The translations under genes and the position numbers were made by a program. Shown one piece after another: positions 8,666-16,947 of a DNA stretch of 64,000 nt (its first letter is position 1; every line of letters starts with the position of its first letter). The notes under the pieces are model-generated. The model was not told the origin of the DNA and searched no databases. It worked only from the letters and a program-made list of their open reading frames with translations. Source of the DNA: Peribacillus sp. FSL E2-0218 (GTDB lineage Bacteria; Bacillota; Bacilli; Bacillales; DSM-1321); contig NZ_CP150304.1 of the NCBI RefSeq assembly GCF_037992945.1, positions 561,501-625,500 on the forward strand, written 5' to 3'.

Positions 8666-8920
8666 AAATCATCCAAGGCATCTTTTTTCTTGAATCATCC
8701 ATGGAAATCACGGAGCTTTCCAACTATAATGGGTAAGGGCATAAATTTAAATCCGCTTTTTTTGCTTTTTTTGACACTTTTCGCTTAGTTAATTCAATTT
8801 TTCTTTATTTTGCAAAAGTGAGGTGGAAAAAGTTCGTGAAGATCGACGGAACGATTTCGAGGATGCTCTTTTTTGTAATGGGGAAATTATTTAATATGTT
8901 TTATTAAGAGGTGAAAGGAA

Positions 8921-9571
8921 ATGGACCAATTTACGGTCGAATCCGTTTTAAATATCATCAGGGAATTTGTACCAAAGGATGCTTCAATTTCCGTGGCTGA
9001 TTCTGAAAAATACATTTATTACCAACCTAGCAAGCAAGTTGACTTAAGGATCAAACCGGGTGATTTAATAAGTGAAAACACAGCTACATACAAGGCATTG
9101 AGTTTCCGTAAAAAAATTGGGGTGCAAGTTGAGAGTAATGTTTTTGGCGTACCGTACTATGGGTTGAGTGTACCGATCATGAATGAGGGCAATCCTCTAG
9201 GGGCGGTCACGGCGATCTTGCCATCAAAGCCATTGATTTTACCTACATCATTCCTGACCATTAAAATGGATGACCGCTGGATTCCGCTTCCATATGGTGA
9301 AATTATGTATTTAGAAGCGCAAAACAGGAAAACGAAAATTCAGTCCGAACTTGTGAGCGGATACCATAAAATGAACTTAAGTGAATTGGAATTCATATTA
9401 CCGAGCGATTTATTCATTCGGGTGCATCGTTCTTATATCGTCAACATCAATTATATACAAGAAATCCTTCCGGATTTTCATTCAACGTTTTTGCTTATCA
9501 TGAAGGATAATGCCAAAATTCAAGTCAGTCAAACATATGCAAGTCAATTCAGGAGAGCACTCGGTTTTTAG
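8921..9571 (+). CDS. LytTR-domain transcriptional regulator with N-terminal sensor-like domain
   Basis: A 216-residue protein. Residues 115-216 form a LytTR DNA-binding domain (GEIMYLEAQNRKTKIQS, then LFIRVHRSYIVNINYI). Residues 1-105 look like a small PAS/GAF-type sensor fold (ISVADSEKYIYY, GLSVPIMNEGNPLGAVTAI) and not a phosphoacceptor receiver domain, as there is no Asp/Lys receiver signature. It stands 131 bp upstream of the CoA-transferase gene in the same direction, so control of that gene is the obvious hypothesis. The ligand is unknown. A GAGGTG site precedes the ATG. Confidence 0.85.
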   Translation: MDQFTVESVLNIIREFVPKDASISVADSEKYIYYQPSKQVDLRIKPGDLISENTATYKALSFRKKIGVQVESNVFGVPYYGLSVPIMNEGNPLGAVTAILPSKPLILPTSFLTIKMDDRWIPLPYGEIMYLEAQNRKTKIQSELVSGYHKMNLSELEFILPSDLFIRVHRSYIVNINYIQEILPDFHSTFLLIMKDNAKIQVSQTYASQFRRALGF

Positions 9572-9702
9572 TGCTCTTCTTTATGTGATTAAAATGCTGT
9601 TTGATGCCCAAATTATGGCTTTTCATTCGGAAACGAATGTGACAATTACACCGGATTGATAAAATTAGGTGTGAGAAAAGCAAAAAAATGGGGGTCTTTC
9701 GG

Positions 9703-11229
9703 ATGAAAGAAAGCGTTTTCAATAAAATTCGCAACGAACAATTTAAGGGGAAGGTTGTTACAGCGGAGGAAGCCGCTTCGTGGATCAAAGATGGGATGAA
9801 GCTTGGTATGAGTGGGTTCACTCGTGCGGGCGATGCTAAGGTTATTCCAATGGCTCTGGTTAAAAGGGCAAAAACTGAAAAATTCAAAGTGGACGTATAT
9901 ACTGGTGCATCCTTGGGGCCGGAAGTCGACCAACATATGGCGGAAGCCGGGATCATCAACAAGCGCTTACCGTTCCAAGCAGATAAAGGAATTCGCAATA
10001 AAATCAACGCTGACGAAGTCACTTATGTGGATCAGCATTTATCTCATACAGCTGAACAAGTCCGTCAAGGCCTTGTCGGACCTATCGATTTTGCCATTAT
10101 CGAAGCCTTGGCCATTACGGAAGAAGGATTAATCATCCCGACCACTTCCGTAGGTAACTCTGCTATCTTCGTTCAAGAAGCTAAACATATAATTATTGAA
10201 TTGAACGTATCCCATCCAGAAGGATTGGAGGGCATCCATGATATATATACACCTGCCAGTCAAGGGGAGCGCGAACCGATTCCGATGACGGCAGCTAGCG
10301 ATCGCCTCGGCTCCATCGGCATCACGGTCGACCCTGAAAAGGTAAAGGGGATCGTCGTATCAACAGACCTTGATGCACCTTCGACAATCGTGCCGCCTGA
10401 TGAAGAAACTGCAACGATTGCCAATCACCTAATAAATTTTCTTCGGGAAGAAATCAAGGCAGGCCGTTTAACGGAAAGTCTTGCACCGCTGCAATCAGGT
10501 GTTGGTTCAGTGGCAAATGCGGTATTCGCCGGTTTCCTTGATTCTGAATTTACAGATTTGGAAGTGTACTCGGAAGTACTGCAAGATGCGGTATTCGATT
10601 TAATCGATGCTGGAAAAGTCAAATTCGCTTCAGGCTGTTCGATTACATTAGCAGAAGAAAAAGGAAAGCAGGTATACGGTAATCTTGATAAATACCGTGA
10701 TAAACTCGTTCTTCGGCCGCAAGAAATATCCAACCATCCTGAAATCATTCGCCGTCTTGGTTTGATTTCGATCAATACAGCGTTAGAATGTGATATTTAC
10801 GGCAACGTAAATTCGACCCATGTTTCCGGGACAAGAATGATGAACGGGATCGGCGGTTCAGGAGATTTTGCTCGTAACTCGCGCCTCGGTATTTTCGTAA
10901 CGAAATCCTATGCAAAAGGCGGCAAAATCTCCAGTATCGTTCCTTTCGTTTCGCATGTGGATCACACTGAGCATGATGTGGATGTTTTAGTGACAGAGCA
11001 GGGCATAGCTGACCTGCGCGGTCTGGCACCTAAAGAGCGTGTGGAATTAATCATCGAAAACTGCGCACACCCTGACTACCGTCCGCAGCTTCGTGCCTAT
11101 TTCACGGAAGCCGTAGCACAAACTGGGGGACACCAAACTCCGCACATCCTTGAAAAAGCATTCTCCTGGCATACGAACTTTATGAAAAATGGTACAATGC
11201 TTGAAGCTGCCCTGCAGGTTCAAAGATAA
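9703..11229 (+). CDS. Acetyl-CoA hydrolase/CoA-transferase family (succinate:CoA transferase, Ach1/Cat1/ScpC type)
   Basis: A 508-residue enzyme of the class I acetyl-CoA hydrolase/transferase family. These enzymes move CoA between acyl groups (acetyl- or propionyl-CoA and succinate) through a glutamyl-CoA intermediate. The segment DLEVYSEVLQDAVFDL near residue 287 contains the expected catalytic glutamate, and GIGGSGDFARN near residue 383 is the oxyanion/CoA-binding block. The ATG at 9703 is chosen because a GGGGGT site lies 8 nt upstream. A cre-like site overlaps codons 2-7. A LytTR regulator gene precedes it. Exact acyl specificity cannot be read from sequence. Confidence 0.9.
   Translation: MKESVFNKIRNEQFKGKVVTAEEAASWIKDGMKLGMSGFTRAGDAKVIPMALVKRAKTEKFKVDVYTGASLGPEVDQHMAEAGIINKRLPFQADKGIRNKINADEVTYVDQHLSHTAEQVRQGLVGPIDFAIIEALAITEEGLIIPTTSVGNSAIFVQEAKHIIIELNVSHPEGLEGIHDIYTPASQGEREPIPMTAASDRLGSIGITVDPEKVKGIVVSTDLDAPSTIVPPDEETATIANHLINFLREEIKAGRLTESLAPLQSGVGSVANAVFAGFLDSEFTDLEVYSEVLQDAVFDLIDAGKVKFASGCSITLAEEKGKQVYGNLDKYRDKLVLRPQEISNHPEIIRRLGLISINTALECDIYGNVNSTHVSGTRMMNGIGGSGDFARNSRLGIFVTKSYAKGGKISSIVPFVSHVDHTEHDVDVLVTEQGIADLRGLAPKERVELIIENCAHPDYRPQLRAYFTEAVAQTGGHQTPHILEKAFSWHTNFMKNGTMLEAALQVQR
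9708..9721 (+). promoter_or_regulatory. Putative cre (CcpA) site at the start of the CoA-transferase gene
   Basis: AGAAAGCGTTTTCA matches the cre consensus TGWAANCGNTNWCA at all fixed positions except the first base. It lies inside the first codons, a position where CcpA acts as a roadblock. Acetate/succinyl metabolism is a usual CcpA target. Confidence 0.5.
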
Positions 11230-11233
11230 TCGT

Positions 11234-11260
11234 AAAGCCCTGCTCACAGCGGGGCTTTTT
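11234..11260 (+). terminator. Terminator after the CoA-transferase gene
   Basis: AAAGCCCTGC and GCGGGGCTTT pair (one G-U) around a 4-6 nt loop, followed by Ts. Confidence 0.85.
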
Positions 11261-11293
11261 ATTTGGTTCGGAAGCTGAAAGTGGATATTTCCG

Positions 11294-11320
11294 GTTTGGA
11301 TAGTGCTTCTGTTTGGGTAT
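11294..11320 (+). promoter_or_regulatory. Possible sigma-B promoter
   Basis: GTTTGG (11294-11299) and GGGTAT (11315-11320) are spaced by 15 bp, the same spacing as the stronger sigma-B promoter at 19421. It lies 350 bp upstream of the AI-2E family gene with only a possible 36-codon frame between, so what it serves is unclear. Confidence 0.3.
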
Positions 11321-11488
11321 TACTGGTAGGGATGAAAGCGGAATGTTAAAATGAATGAGTTCGAACATGCGTCACAAGCGTCTATAAAATGAACGTGCCG
11401 AACATAGTATCTTGAAGGGTAAATTCCGTTGGTTCCTTTCTTTAAATATATAAATGGTTCAACATGTAAAAGCATGGAGGACCTTCAT

Positions 11489-11599
11489 ATGGAAATGGAA
11501 AGGAGTCAGGGTGAGGTTTCTTTTATATTTGCATTAAATTATACATTCGAGTTATGGAAATATGGTAAACTGCTAACAATGAACGATTATCATACATAA
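11489..11599 (+). CDS. Possible small ORF, 36 aa
   Basis: A 36-codon frame starts at ATG 11489 with GGAGG 8 nt upstream, a good ribosome site. The product contains LNYTFELWKYGKLLTMNDY and resembles nothing I know. It sits in the otherwise empty interval between the CoA-transferase terminator and the AI-2E family gene. It could be a chance frame. Confidence 0.3.
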   Translation: MEMERSQGEVSFIFALNYTFELWKYGKLLTMNDYHT

Positions 11600-11669
11600 A
11601 GTTTTTCGTAATGATATTGTTTCCATAGAAAAAAGAGTTATAGAGAATGGCTATTGTGGAGGAGATAAT

Positions 11670-12776
11670 TTGTTCAAACAAAAACTGCATTTTTGGACGT
11701 TAGAGTTACTATTACTATCTTTACTTTTTTATGTTGGTACAAAGATTTCTTTTCTTTTTGAACCAATCGTGATTTTTACTTCAACTTTGTTTTTTCCAAT
11801 TTTGATATCGGGTTTTCTCTACTTTTTGTTCAACCCTACCGTTGATTTCCTCGCTAAAAGACGTGTGCCAAGGGGATTGGCAATATTATTGCTTTATGTA
11901 TTTTTCCTTGGGTTGATCAGTTTGCTGGTTGGTCTAGTTGGTCCGTCCCTTTCCAAACAGGTTACCGATTTAATCAATAACCTTCCGGATTATTTCAATC
12001 AAACAAGGAAGTTCATTGAAGATTCGGCTCAGTCAAAATGGTTTTTGTGGACGATGGAACAAGATTATGTAGATTTGAAAAAGGTAGGAGATTCGCTGCA
12101 AAAATATTTGACCGATTTACCTACCAATATAACGAACAGCTTATCTTCCGTGTTCAGTGTAGTCACGAACATTACATTAGTGGTGGTGACGGTTCCTTTC
12201 ATCCTGTTTTATATGTTGAAGGATGGAGATAAACTCCCGAGCGCGATCATGAAATTCGTACCGGTTGGATACAGGAAGCCGGCTTTAACCGTTCTTCAGG
12301 AAACGGGAGAAACGCTTACCACGTACATACAAGGACAGATGCTTGTCTGCATGTTTGTTGGGATTGGCACATTCATTGGTTATTTGATCATTGACCTGCC
12401 TTATGCATTCCTATTCGCGCTGATTGGTGCCGTTACGAACATCATTCCGTATGTGGGTCCTTTCATCGGGGTTGCTCCCGCGGTCATCGTGGGGCTGATT
12501 CATTCGCCGACTCAAGCGTTACTGGTCATCCTCGTTGTAACGATCATCCAGCAGCTGGATGGGAATGTGATTTCGCCTTTGGTAATCGGGAAAAAATTGA
12601 ACACACATCCGCTTACCATCATCATCCTTTTGCTCGTTGCGGGAAACATAGCCGGTATCATCGGTATGATCTTGGCGGTTCCAACATATTCAGTCGTTAA
12701 AACGATCGTACTGAATATCGTGAAGTTCATCAGGATCCGTAAAGAGGAAAAGCTTGAAGAAAATATATTGGAATGA
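11670..12776 (+). CDS. AI-2E family transporter (PerM/YtvI type)
   Basis: A 368-residue membrane protein of the AI-2E/PerM family: two hydrophobic helices at the N-terminus, a central soluble stretch (about residues 90-160), then a cluster of helices with the typical TNIIPYVGPFIG (near residue 257) and IIQQLDGNVISPLVIGKKL (near residue 291). Members are exporters, some being Na+/H+ antiporters; despite the name most do not move autoinducer-2. The TTG start at 11670 follows GGAGGAG. It is a single-gene unit that converges on gabD through a shared terminator. Confidence 0.88.
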   Translation: MFKQKLHFWTLELLLLSLLFYVGTKISFLFEPIVIFTSTLFFPILISGFLYFLFNPTVDFLAKRRVPRGLAILLLYVFFLGLISLLVGLVGPSLSKQVTDLINNLPDYFNQTRKFIEDSAQSKWFLWTMEQDYVDLKKVGDSLQKYLTDLPTNITNSLSSVFSVVTNITLVVVTVPFILFYMLKDGDKLPSAIMKFVPVGYRKPALTVLQETGETLTTYIQGQMLVCMFVGIGTFIGYLIIDLPYAFLFALIGAVTNIIPYVGPFIGVAPAVIVGLIHSPTQALLVILVVTIIQQLDGNVISPLVIGKKLNTHPLTIIILLLVAGNIAGIIGMILAVPTYSVVKTIVLNIVKFIRIRKEEKLEENILE

Positions 12777-12779
12777 AAA

Positions 12780-12812
12780 AAAGGGACCTGCTCATCTGAG
12801 CCGGTCCCTTTG
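12780..12812. terminator. Bidirectional terminator between AI-2E gene and gabD
   Basis: AAAGGGACC (12780-12788) and GGTCCCTTT (12803-12811) form a perfect 9-bp stem. An A-run lies on one side and T-rich sequence on the other, serving both convergent genes. Confidence 0.85.
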
Positions 12813-12823
12813 TCTTGAGGGAA

Positions 12824-14242
12824 TTACAAGCCTAAAGAAATGTATTTCACTTCCAGGAATTCCTCGATGCCTTGGTGACCGCCTTCACGGCCAAGTCCGC
12901 TTTGTTTGAAGCCGCCGAATGGTGCTTGGGGTACGGATGGAAGCCCATCGTTCAAGCCGACGATTCCGAATTCAAGTGCTTCGGTGAATTGAATCCCTTT
13001 GGTGATATTTTCAGTGAAGACATATGCTGCCAATCCGAAAATGGAGTCATTTGCCCTTGTGATTGCCTCTTCATCCGTTTTGAAGGAGGCGATGGGAGCT
13101 AATGGTCCGAACGTTTCTTCCTTCATGCAAAGCATGCTGTCATCAATGTTGGATAGGACGGTTGGTTCAAGAAAAAGGCCGCCGATGGCTTTCCCGCCTG
13201 CTTCGAGCTTGGCACCGCTGTTTATCGCTTCATCAATCTGTTTTTGAACCTTATCCACAGCATTTTGGTCGATGAGCGGTCCAATATCGACGCCATCTTC
13301 CAATCCGTTTCCTACTTTGAGTTCCTTGACTTTGGCAACGAGCTTTTCAATGAAGGCTTCTTGAATGGATTCGTGCACATAAATACGATTGGAACAAACG
13401 CAGGTTTGTCCGGCATTCCTGAACTTGGAACTAATGATGCCATCGACCGCTTTATCAAGGTCGGCATCTGCAAGAACGATTGCTGGTGCATGACCTCCGA
13501 GTTCAAGCGAGATTTTCTTGACCGTGTCAGCCGATCCCTTCATTAATGTTTTCCCGACTTCTGTAGAACCGGTGAACGTCAGTTTGCGGACCCTTGCATC
13601 TTGAAGCCAAGTTTCCCCGATTTCAGATGATTTCCCTGTGACGACATTGATGACGCCTTTTGGAATCCCAGCTTCTTCAGCTAATTCAGCCATCTTTAAA
13701 GCGGTGATTGGCGTCAGGTTAGCCGGTTTAATGACGACAGTGCAGCCTACAGCAAGGGCGGGAGCCACCTTCCTGGTAATCATCGCTGCAGGGAAGTTCC
13801 ATGGTGTAATGACAGCAACGACCCCAACTGGCTGTTTGGTCACGAAGAGCCGCTTATTGGATACGGAGGCAGGAATCGTTTCACCATACACGCGTTTTCC
13901 TTCTTCCGCAAACCAAGATAAAAATCCATTGGCATAAGTCATTTCACCAAGGGCTTCTTTAAATGGTTTGCCTTGTTCTTCCGTCATGATTTTAGCCAGT
14001 TCTTCTTTATTATCATCAATTAATCGATGCCATTTCCAAATTAACTCAGCCCGTTCGTAGACCGAGCGTGCAGCCCAATCGGTAAAGGCCTCATATGCGG
14101 CATCGGCAGCCTTCGTCGCTTCTGTTGCTCCACCTTTTGGAACGGTGGCGACGATGTCATTCGTTGCGGGGTTTGTCACTTCGATTTTGTCCAATCCAAA
14201 ATCCGACCACTCACCATTAATAAATAATCCGTAATCCTTCAT
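12824..14242 (-). CDS. gabD: NAD(P)+-dependent succinate-semialdehyde dehydrogenase
   Basis: A 472-residue aldehyde dehydrogenase of the SSADH class. It oxidises succinic semialdehyde to succinate, the last step of GABA breakdown. VITPWNFP (near residue 145), the catalytic Glu in SLELGGHAP (near residue 245) and the catalytic Cys in NAGQTCVCSNR (near residue 277) are present. The Cys-x-Cys pair is the redox-switch arrangement known from SSADHs. GGAGG precedes the ATG at 14242. It is transcribed alone, from a region holding a large palindrome. A second pathway for similar aldehydes exists at 34086 and 35730, so this may be the housekeeping copy. Confidence 0.93.
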   Translation of the reverse strand: MKDYGLFINGEWSDFGLDKIEVTNPATNDIVATVPKGGATEATKAADAAYEAFTDWAARSVYERAELIWKWHRLIDDNKEELAKIMTEEQGKPFKEALGEMTYANGFLSWFAEEGKRVYGETIPASVSNKRLFVTKQPVGVVAVITPWNFPAAMITRKVAPALAVGCTVVIKPANLTPITALKMAELAEEAGIPKGVINVVTGKSSEIGETWLQDARVRKLTFTGSTEVGKTLMKGSADTVKKISLELGGHAPAIVLADADLDKAVDGIISSKFRNAGQTCVCSNRIYVHESIQEAFIEKLVAKVKELKVGNGLEDGVDIGPLIDQNAVDKVQKQIDEAINSGAKLEAGGKAIGGLFLEPTVLSNIDDSMLCMKEETFGPLAPIASFKTDEEAITRANDSIFGLAAYVFTENITKGIQFTEALEFGIVGLNDGLPSVPQAPFGGFKQSGLGREGGHQGIEEFLEVKYISLGL

Positions 14243-14297
14243 GATAAAACCTCCAGTTTTGGTTTAATCCATTAAACTACTAAATAAAACTTTCAAC

Positions 14298-14330
14298 TTT
14301 ATACTTTTACCTGTTACATAAAAGTATAAA
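14298..14330 (-). promoter_or_regulatory. Large perfect palindrome upstream of gabD
   Basis: TTTATACTTTT (14298-14308) and AAAAGTATAAA (14320-14330) are perfect 11-bp inverted arms separated by 11 bp, centred about 72 bp upstream of the gabD start. Half-sites are 22 bp apart, two helical turns, as expected for a dimeric regulator. No T-run or GC-rich stem suggests a terminator. The regulator is not encoded nearby. Confidence 0.55.
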
Positions 14331-14414
14331 CACTTTTTAGCGTTTCCGAAATTTATTTGATTGGTTATTTTTTGAAAGTGATGGATTCCATGTTGAAATG
14401 GAGGGAGAAACGTG

Positions 14415-14446
14415 AAAAAAGAGGGGAAAGTATGCCCCCTCTTTTT
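14415..14446. terminator. Terminator after dctA
   Basis: AAAAAAGAGGGG (14415-14426) pairs with CCCCCTCTTTTT (14435-14446). Read on the minus strand it ends in a T-run, so it terminates the carrier gene. Confidence 0.85.
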
Positions 14447-14455
14447 CATTTCTAT

Positions 14456-15724
14456 TTATTTCTCGGATGATACGGCCACTTCGCCGATATTATCGGAGAG
14501 GGCATGATTTGGGTTGAATTCACCTTCCGATTTGGAGATGACCACTGTCGCGACACTGTTACCGATAAGGTTCGTGATGGCACGAGCTTCAGACATGAAG
14601 CGGTCGACCCCGAGCAGCAATGCCATTCCTTCAACGGGAATCATTGGAAAAGCCGCTAATGTTGCAGCAAGTGTAATGAATCCAGAGCCCGTTACACCGG
14701 CAGCTCCTTTGGAGGTTAACATCAGGATTCCCAGAAGCGTCAACTCCTGCCAGATACTTAAATCGACGCCATAGGCCTGGGCAATGAAAATGGCTGCCAT
14801 GGATAAGTAAATCGATGTGCCGTCAAGGTTGAAAGAATAACCAGTTGGGACCACCAAACCGACCACCGACTTTGAACACCCGTATTTCTCCAGTTTTTTC
14901 ATCACGCTTGGCAGGGCAGATTCAGAAGAAGAGGTCCCTAATACTAAGAGGATTTCTTCTTTTAAATAGGCAATGAATTTGAAAATATTAAAGCCATAGA
15001 TTTTAACGATCGTACCAAGAATAAGAATGATGAAAAGGGCCATGGTGATATATACGCTTCCCATCAATTGCCCTAACGAGCTTAAGGATCCAAGGCCGAA
15101 TTTACCAATGGTATAAGCCATTGCGCCAAAGGCAGCCAATGGGGAGACCTTCATGATCATACTGACGATGCCAAAGAAAATATCGGCAATATGCTGAAGG
15201 AAGGAAACGACTGGCTGTACTTTCGGTCCCATGGCGGCCATGGATAAACCGAACAAAACGGCAAAGAAGAGGATGGGAAGCAGGTCTCCTCCAGCCATTG
15301 CGGCAACGGCATTATCTGGAATGATAGTAGAAATGAAGGCGATGGCGCCATGTTCCGTTTCTGAAGCGGCTGTCGTATATTGTGATACATCCCCGCCCTC
15401 GACTGAGTCGATGTTGAAGCCTTTGCCAGGTCCGAGCAGATTGACTACGATGATTCCGATGGCAAGGGCGAAAGTGGTAACGATTTCAAAATAGAGCAAA
15501 GCCTTTCCGCCGATGCGGCCAACCTTTTTCATATCACCCATGCCGCCAATTCCGATTACGACGGTGAGGAAGATGATCGGTGCAATGACCATTTTTATCA
15601 TTTTAATGAATAAATCAGCCAATATCTTCAGCTGTTCACCAAAAGCAGGGAATAAGAAGCCGACCGTTATCCCCAGTATGATTCCGATAATGACCTGAAC
15701 CGTTAAATTTTTTAATAGTTTCAT
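14456..15724 (-). CDS. dctA: C4-dicarboxylate:cation symporter (DctA/DctP, DAACS family)
   Basis: A 422-residue membrane carrier. The serine-rich hairpin GTSSSESALP (near residue 267) and the substrate-binding stretch TGYSFNLDGTSIYL (near residue 295) are almost identical to those of C4-dicarboxylate carriers. Its role is uptake of succinate, fumarate and malate with cations. GGAGAA precedes the ATG at 15724. A cre-like site lies 22-35 bp upstream of the start codon, so glucose repression is likely. There is no DctSR-type two-component pair nearby. Confidence 0.93.
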   Translation of the reverse strand: MKLLKNLTVQVIIGIILGITVGFLFPAFGEQLKILADLFIKMIKMVIAPIIFLTVVIGIGGMGDMKKVGRIGGKALLYFEIVTTFALAIGIIVVNLLGPGKGFNIDSVEGGDVSQYTTAASETEHGAIAFISTIIPDNAVAAMAGGDLLPILFFAVLFGLSMAAMGPKVQPVVSFLQHIADIFFGIVSMIMKVSPLAAFGAMAYTIGKFGLGSLSSLGQLMGSVYITMALFIILILGTIVKIYGFNIFKFIAYLKEEILLVLGTSSSESALPSVMKKLEKYGCSKSVVGLVVPTGYSFNLDGTSIYLSMAAIFIAQAYGVDLSIWQELTLLGILMLTSKGAAGVTGSGFITLAATLAAFPMIPVEGMALLLGVDRFMSEARAITNLIGNSVATVVISKSEGEFNPNHALSDNIGEVAVSSEK

Positions 15725-15745
15725 GGGGCATTCTCCTTCGTTATA

Positions 15746-15759
15746 TGATAGCGCTTACT
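15746..15759 (-). promoter_or_regulatory. Putative cre (CcpA) site upstream of dctA
   Basis: On the minus strand AGTAAGCGCTATCA fits TGWAANCGNTNWCA at all but the first position. Its place between promoter region and start codon suits CcpA roadblock repression. Confidence 0.6.
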
Positions 15760-15853
15760 AAACTTGGGTTTAGTGTAACAGAAGGAGGAGCTGGAATATT
15801 CTTTTGGTGATATTGTTCTTTTAGGTCTTTTTGGTCTTAAGGGGAGGTGCCGT

Positions 15854-15882
15854 AAAAAAAATACCGGCTGGGCACCGGTATC
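15854..15882 (-). terminator. Terminator after panE-like gene
   Basis: Perfect 7-bp arms ATACCGG/CCGGTAT with a short loop. On the minus strand the stem is followed by eight T. Confidence 0.85.
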
Positions 15883-15888
15883 ATTGCA

Positions 15889-16800
15889 TCAATTCTCAAA
15901 TGGTTTGATGAGTGCATAAAGCGTTCCGATCACGGGAAGCTTCAAATCAGCCTTATCGGCAAGACGCAGTGCGCCGCCTTGTAAATGTTCCACTTCGAGT
16001 GTTAGGCCCTTCCGGCGATCCTGATGCATGGAGGAGGTGGATTCTTCCGGTAAACCTTCCATATTCTCCAAGGCCTGAACAACGTTCTGCCTGGTTATCC
16101 CGATATCATAAGCGTTGGCAAGCTCCATCATTTCAATAAGGGCATTTTCCAGTAATCCTTTGGTTGCCGGAAAGCTCCGTATCGCACCGATGGGGAGATT
16201 GGATGCGGTAGTTACACCGGAAAAGGCGGTTATGAACATGTATTTGATCCACATTCTGATTAATATGTTTTCCGTTCTGCCAACTGACATGATAGCTGAT
16301 TTTGCAGCTTGTTCAAATTCATCGCATACCTTTGACTGTGACGGGTGAAGCGGACCGAAGATTAAATCATGATTCTCATTCGAATGAATGACATGGCCTT
16401 TTTCATCAAGAGTGGCAATGATGAAGGCGCTTCCGCCGAGCACGGCTTCCTCACCCAGTTCATTCTGTAAAATGGAAATATGCTCAAGCCCATTCAAAAG
16501 CGGGAGGACCATAGCTCCCTTTTCAACAAGCACTTTTAAATCGGATAGTGTACCCTGCAGATGCGGTCCTTTAACGGCAAGAATGACCAAGTCCGCTTTT
16601 TCAATATCATGCACATTTTCGGAAATATGAAGTTCGTTAAATTGATAGTTTCCGTGAGGGCTGGTTATCCCGATGCCGTTTTCCTTCATTTGCTTGGCAC
16701 GGTTCTTCCGGACCAAGTATTGAACATGCTGTCCTGCCTGCTGTAATCTGCCCCCGAAGTAGCAGCCAAGCGCCCCGGCCCCCATAATGACAATATTCAA
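15889..16800 (-). CDS. panE: 2-dehydropantoate 2-reductase (ketopantoate reductase)
   Basis: A 303-residue NADPH-dependent reductase: Rossmann motif MGAGALGCYFGGRL at the N-terminus, LAVKGPHL near residue 73, PLLNGLEH near residue 96, and a C-terminal helical domain with the catalytic lysine region MWIKYMF. It reduces ketopantoate to pantoate for coenzyme A synthesis; several Bacillaceae carry paralogs acting on other 2-keto acids. I choose the TTG at 16800 because GAGGTG lies 8 nt upstream; a GTG at 16809 overlaps that site. It is a single-gene unit, not with panB or panC. Confidence 0.88.
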   Translation of the reverse strand: MNIVIMGAGALGCYFGGRLQQAGQHVQYLVRKNRAKQMKENGIGITSPHGNYQFNELHISENVHDIEKADLVILAVKGPHLQGTLSDLKVLVEKGAMVLPLLNGLEHISILQNELGEEAVLGGSAFIIATLDEKGHVIHSNENHDLIFGPLHPSQSKVCDEFEQAAKSAIMSVGRTENILIRMWIKYMFITAFSGVTTASNLPIGAIRSFPATKGLLENALIEMMELANAYDIGITRQNVVQALENMEGLPEESTSSMHQDRRKGLTLEVEHLQGGALRLADKADLKLPVIGTLYALIKPFEN

Positions 16801-16910
16801 TGTGAACACCTCTTTATTTGTAAGATGTACTTATCATACCATTGTCGTAATTTTCAGTAAATGTTTAAGGCTGGGACGTGGTTTGAAAGGATGGAAGGAG
16901 GGGAAAAAGA

Positions 16911-16943
16911 AAAACCAGCCTGATCATTTCAGGCTGGTTTTTA
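16911..16943 (-). terminator. Terminator after the LysM-3D gene
   Basis: AAAACCAGCCTGA and TCAGGCTGGTTTT form a perfect 13-bp stem with a short loop. On the minus strand it is followed by TTCTTTTTCC. Confidence 0.9.
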
Positions 16944-16947
16944 GAAT

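Noticed and set aside
12824..14242. gabD as part of the sigma-54 system
   Set aside because: No -24/-12 element was found upstream; instead there is an unrelated palindrome, and it is 18 kb away.
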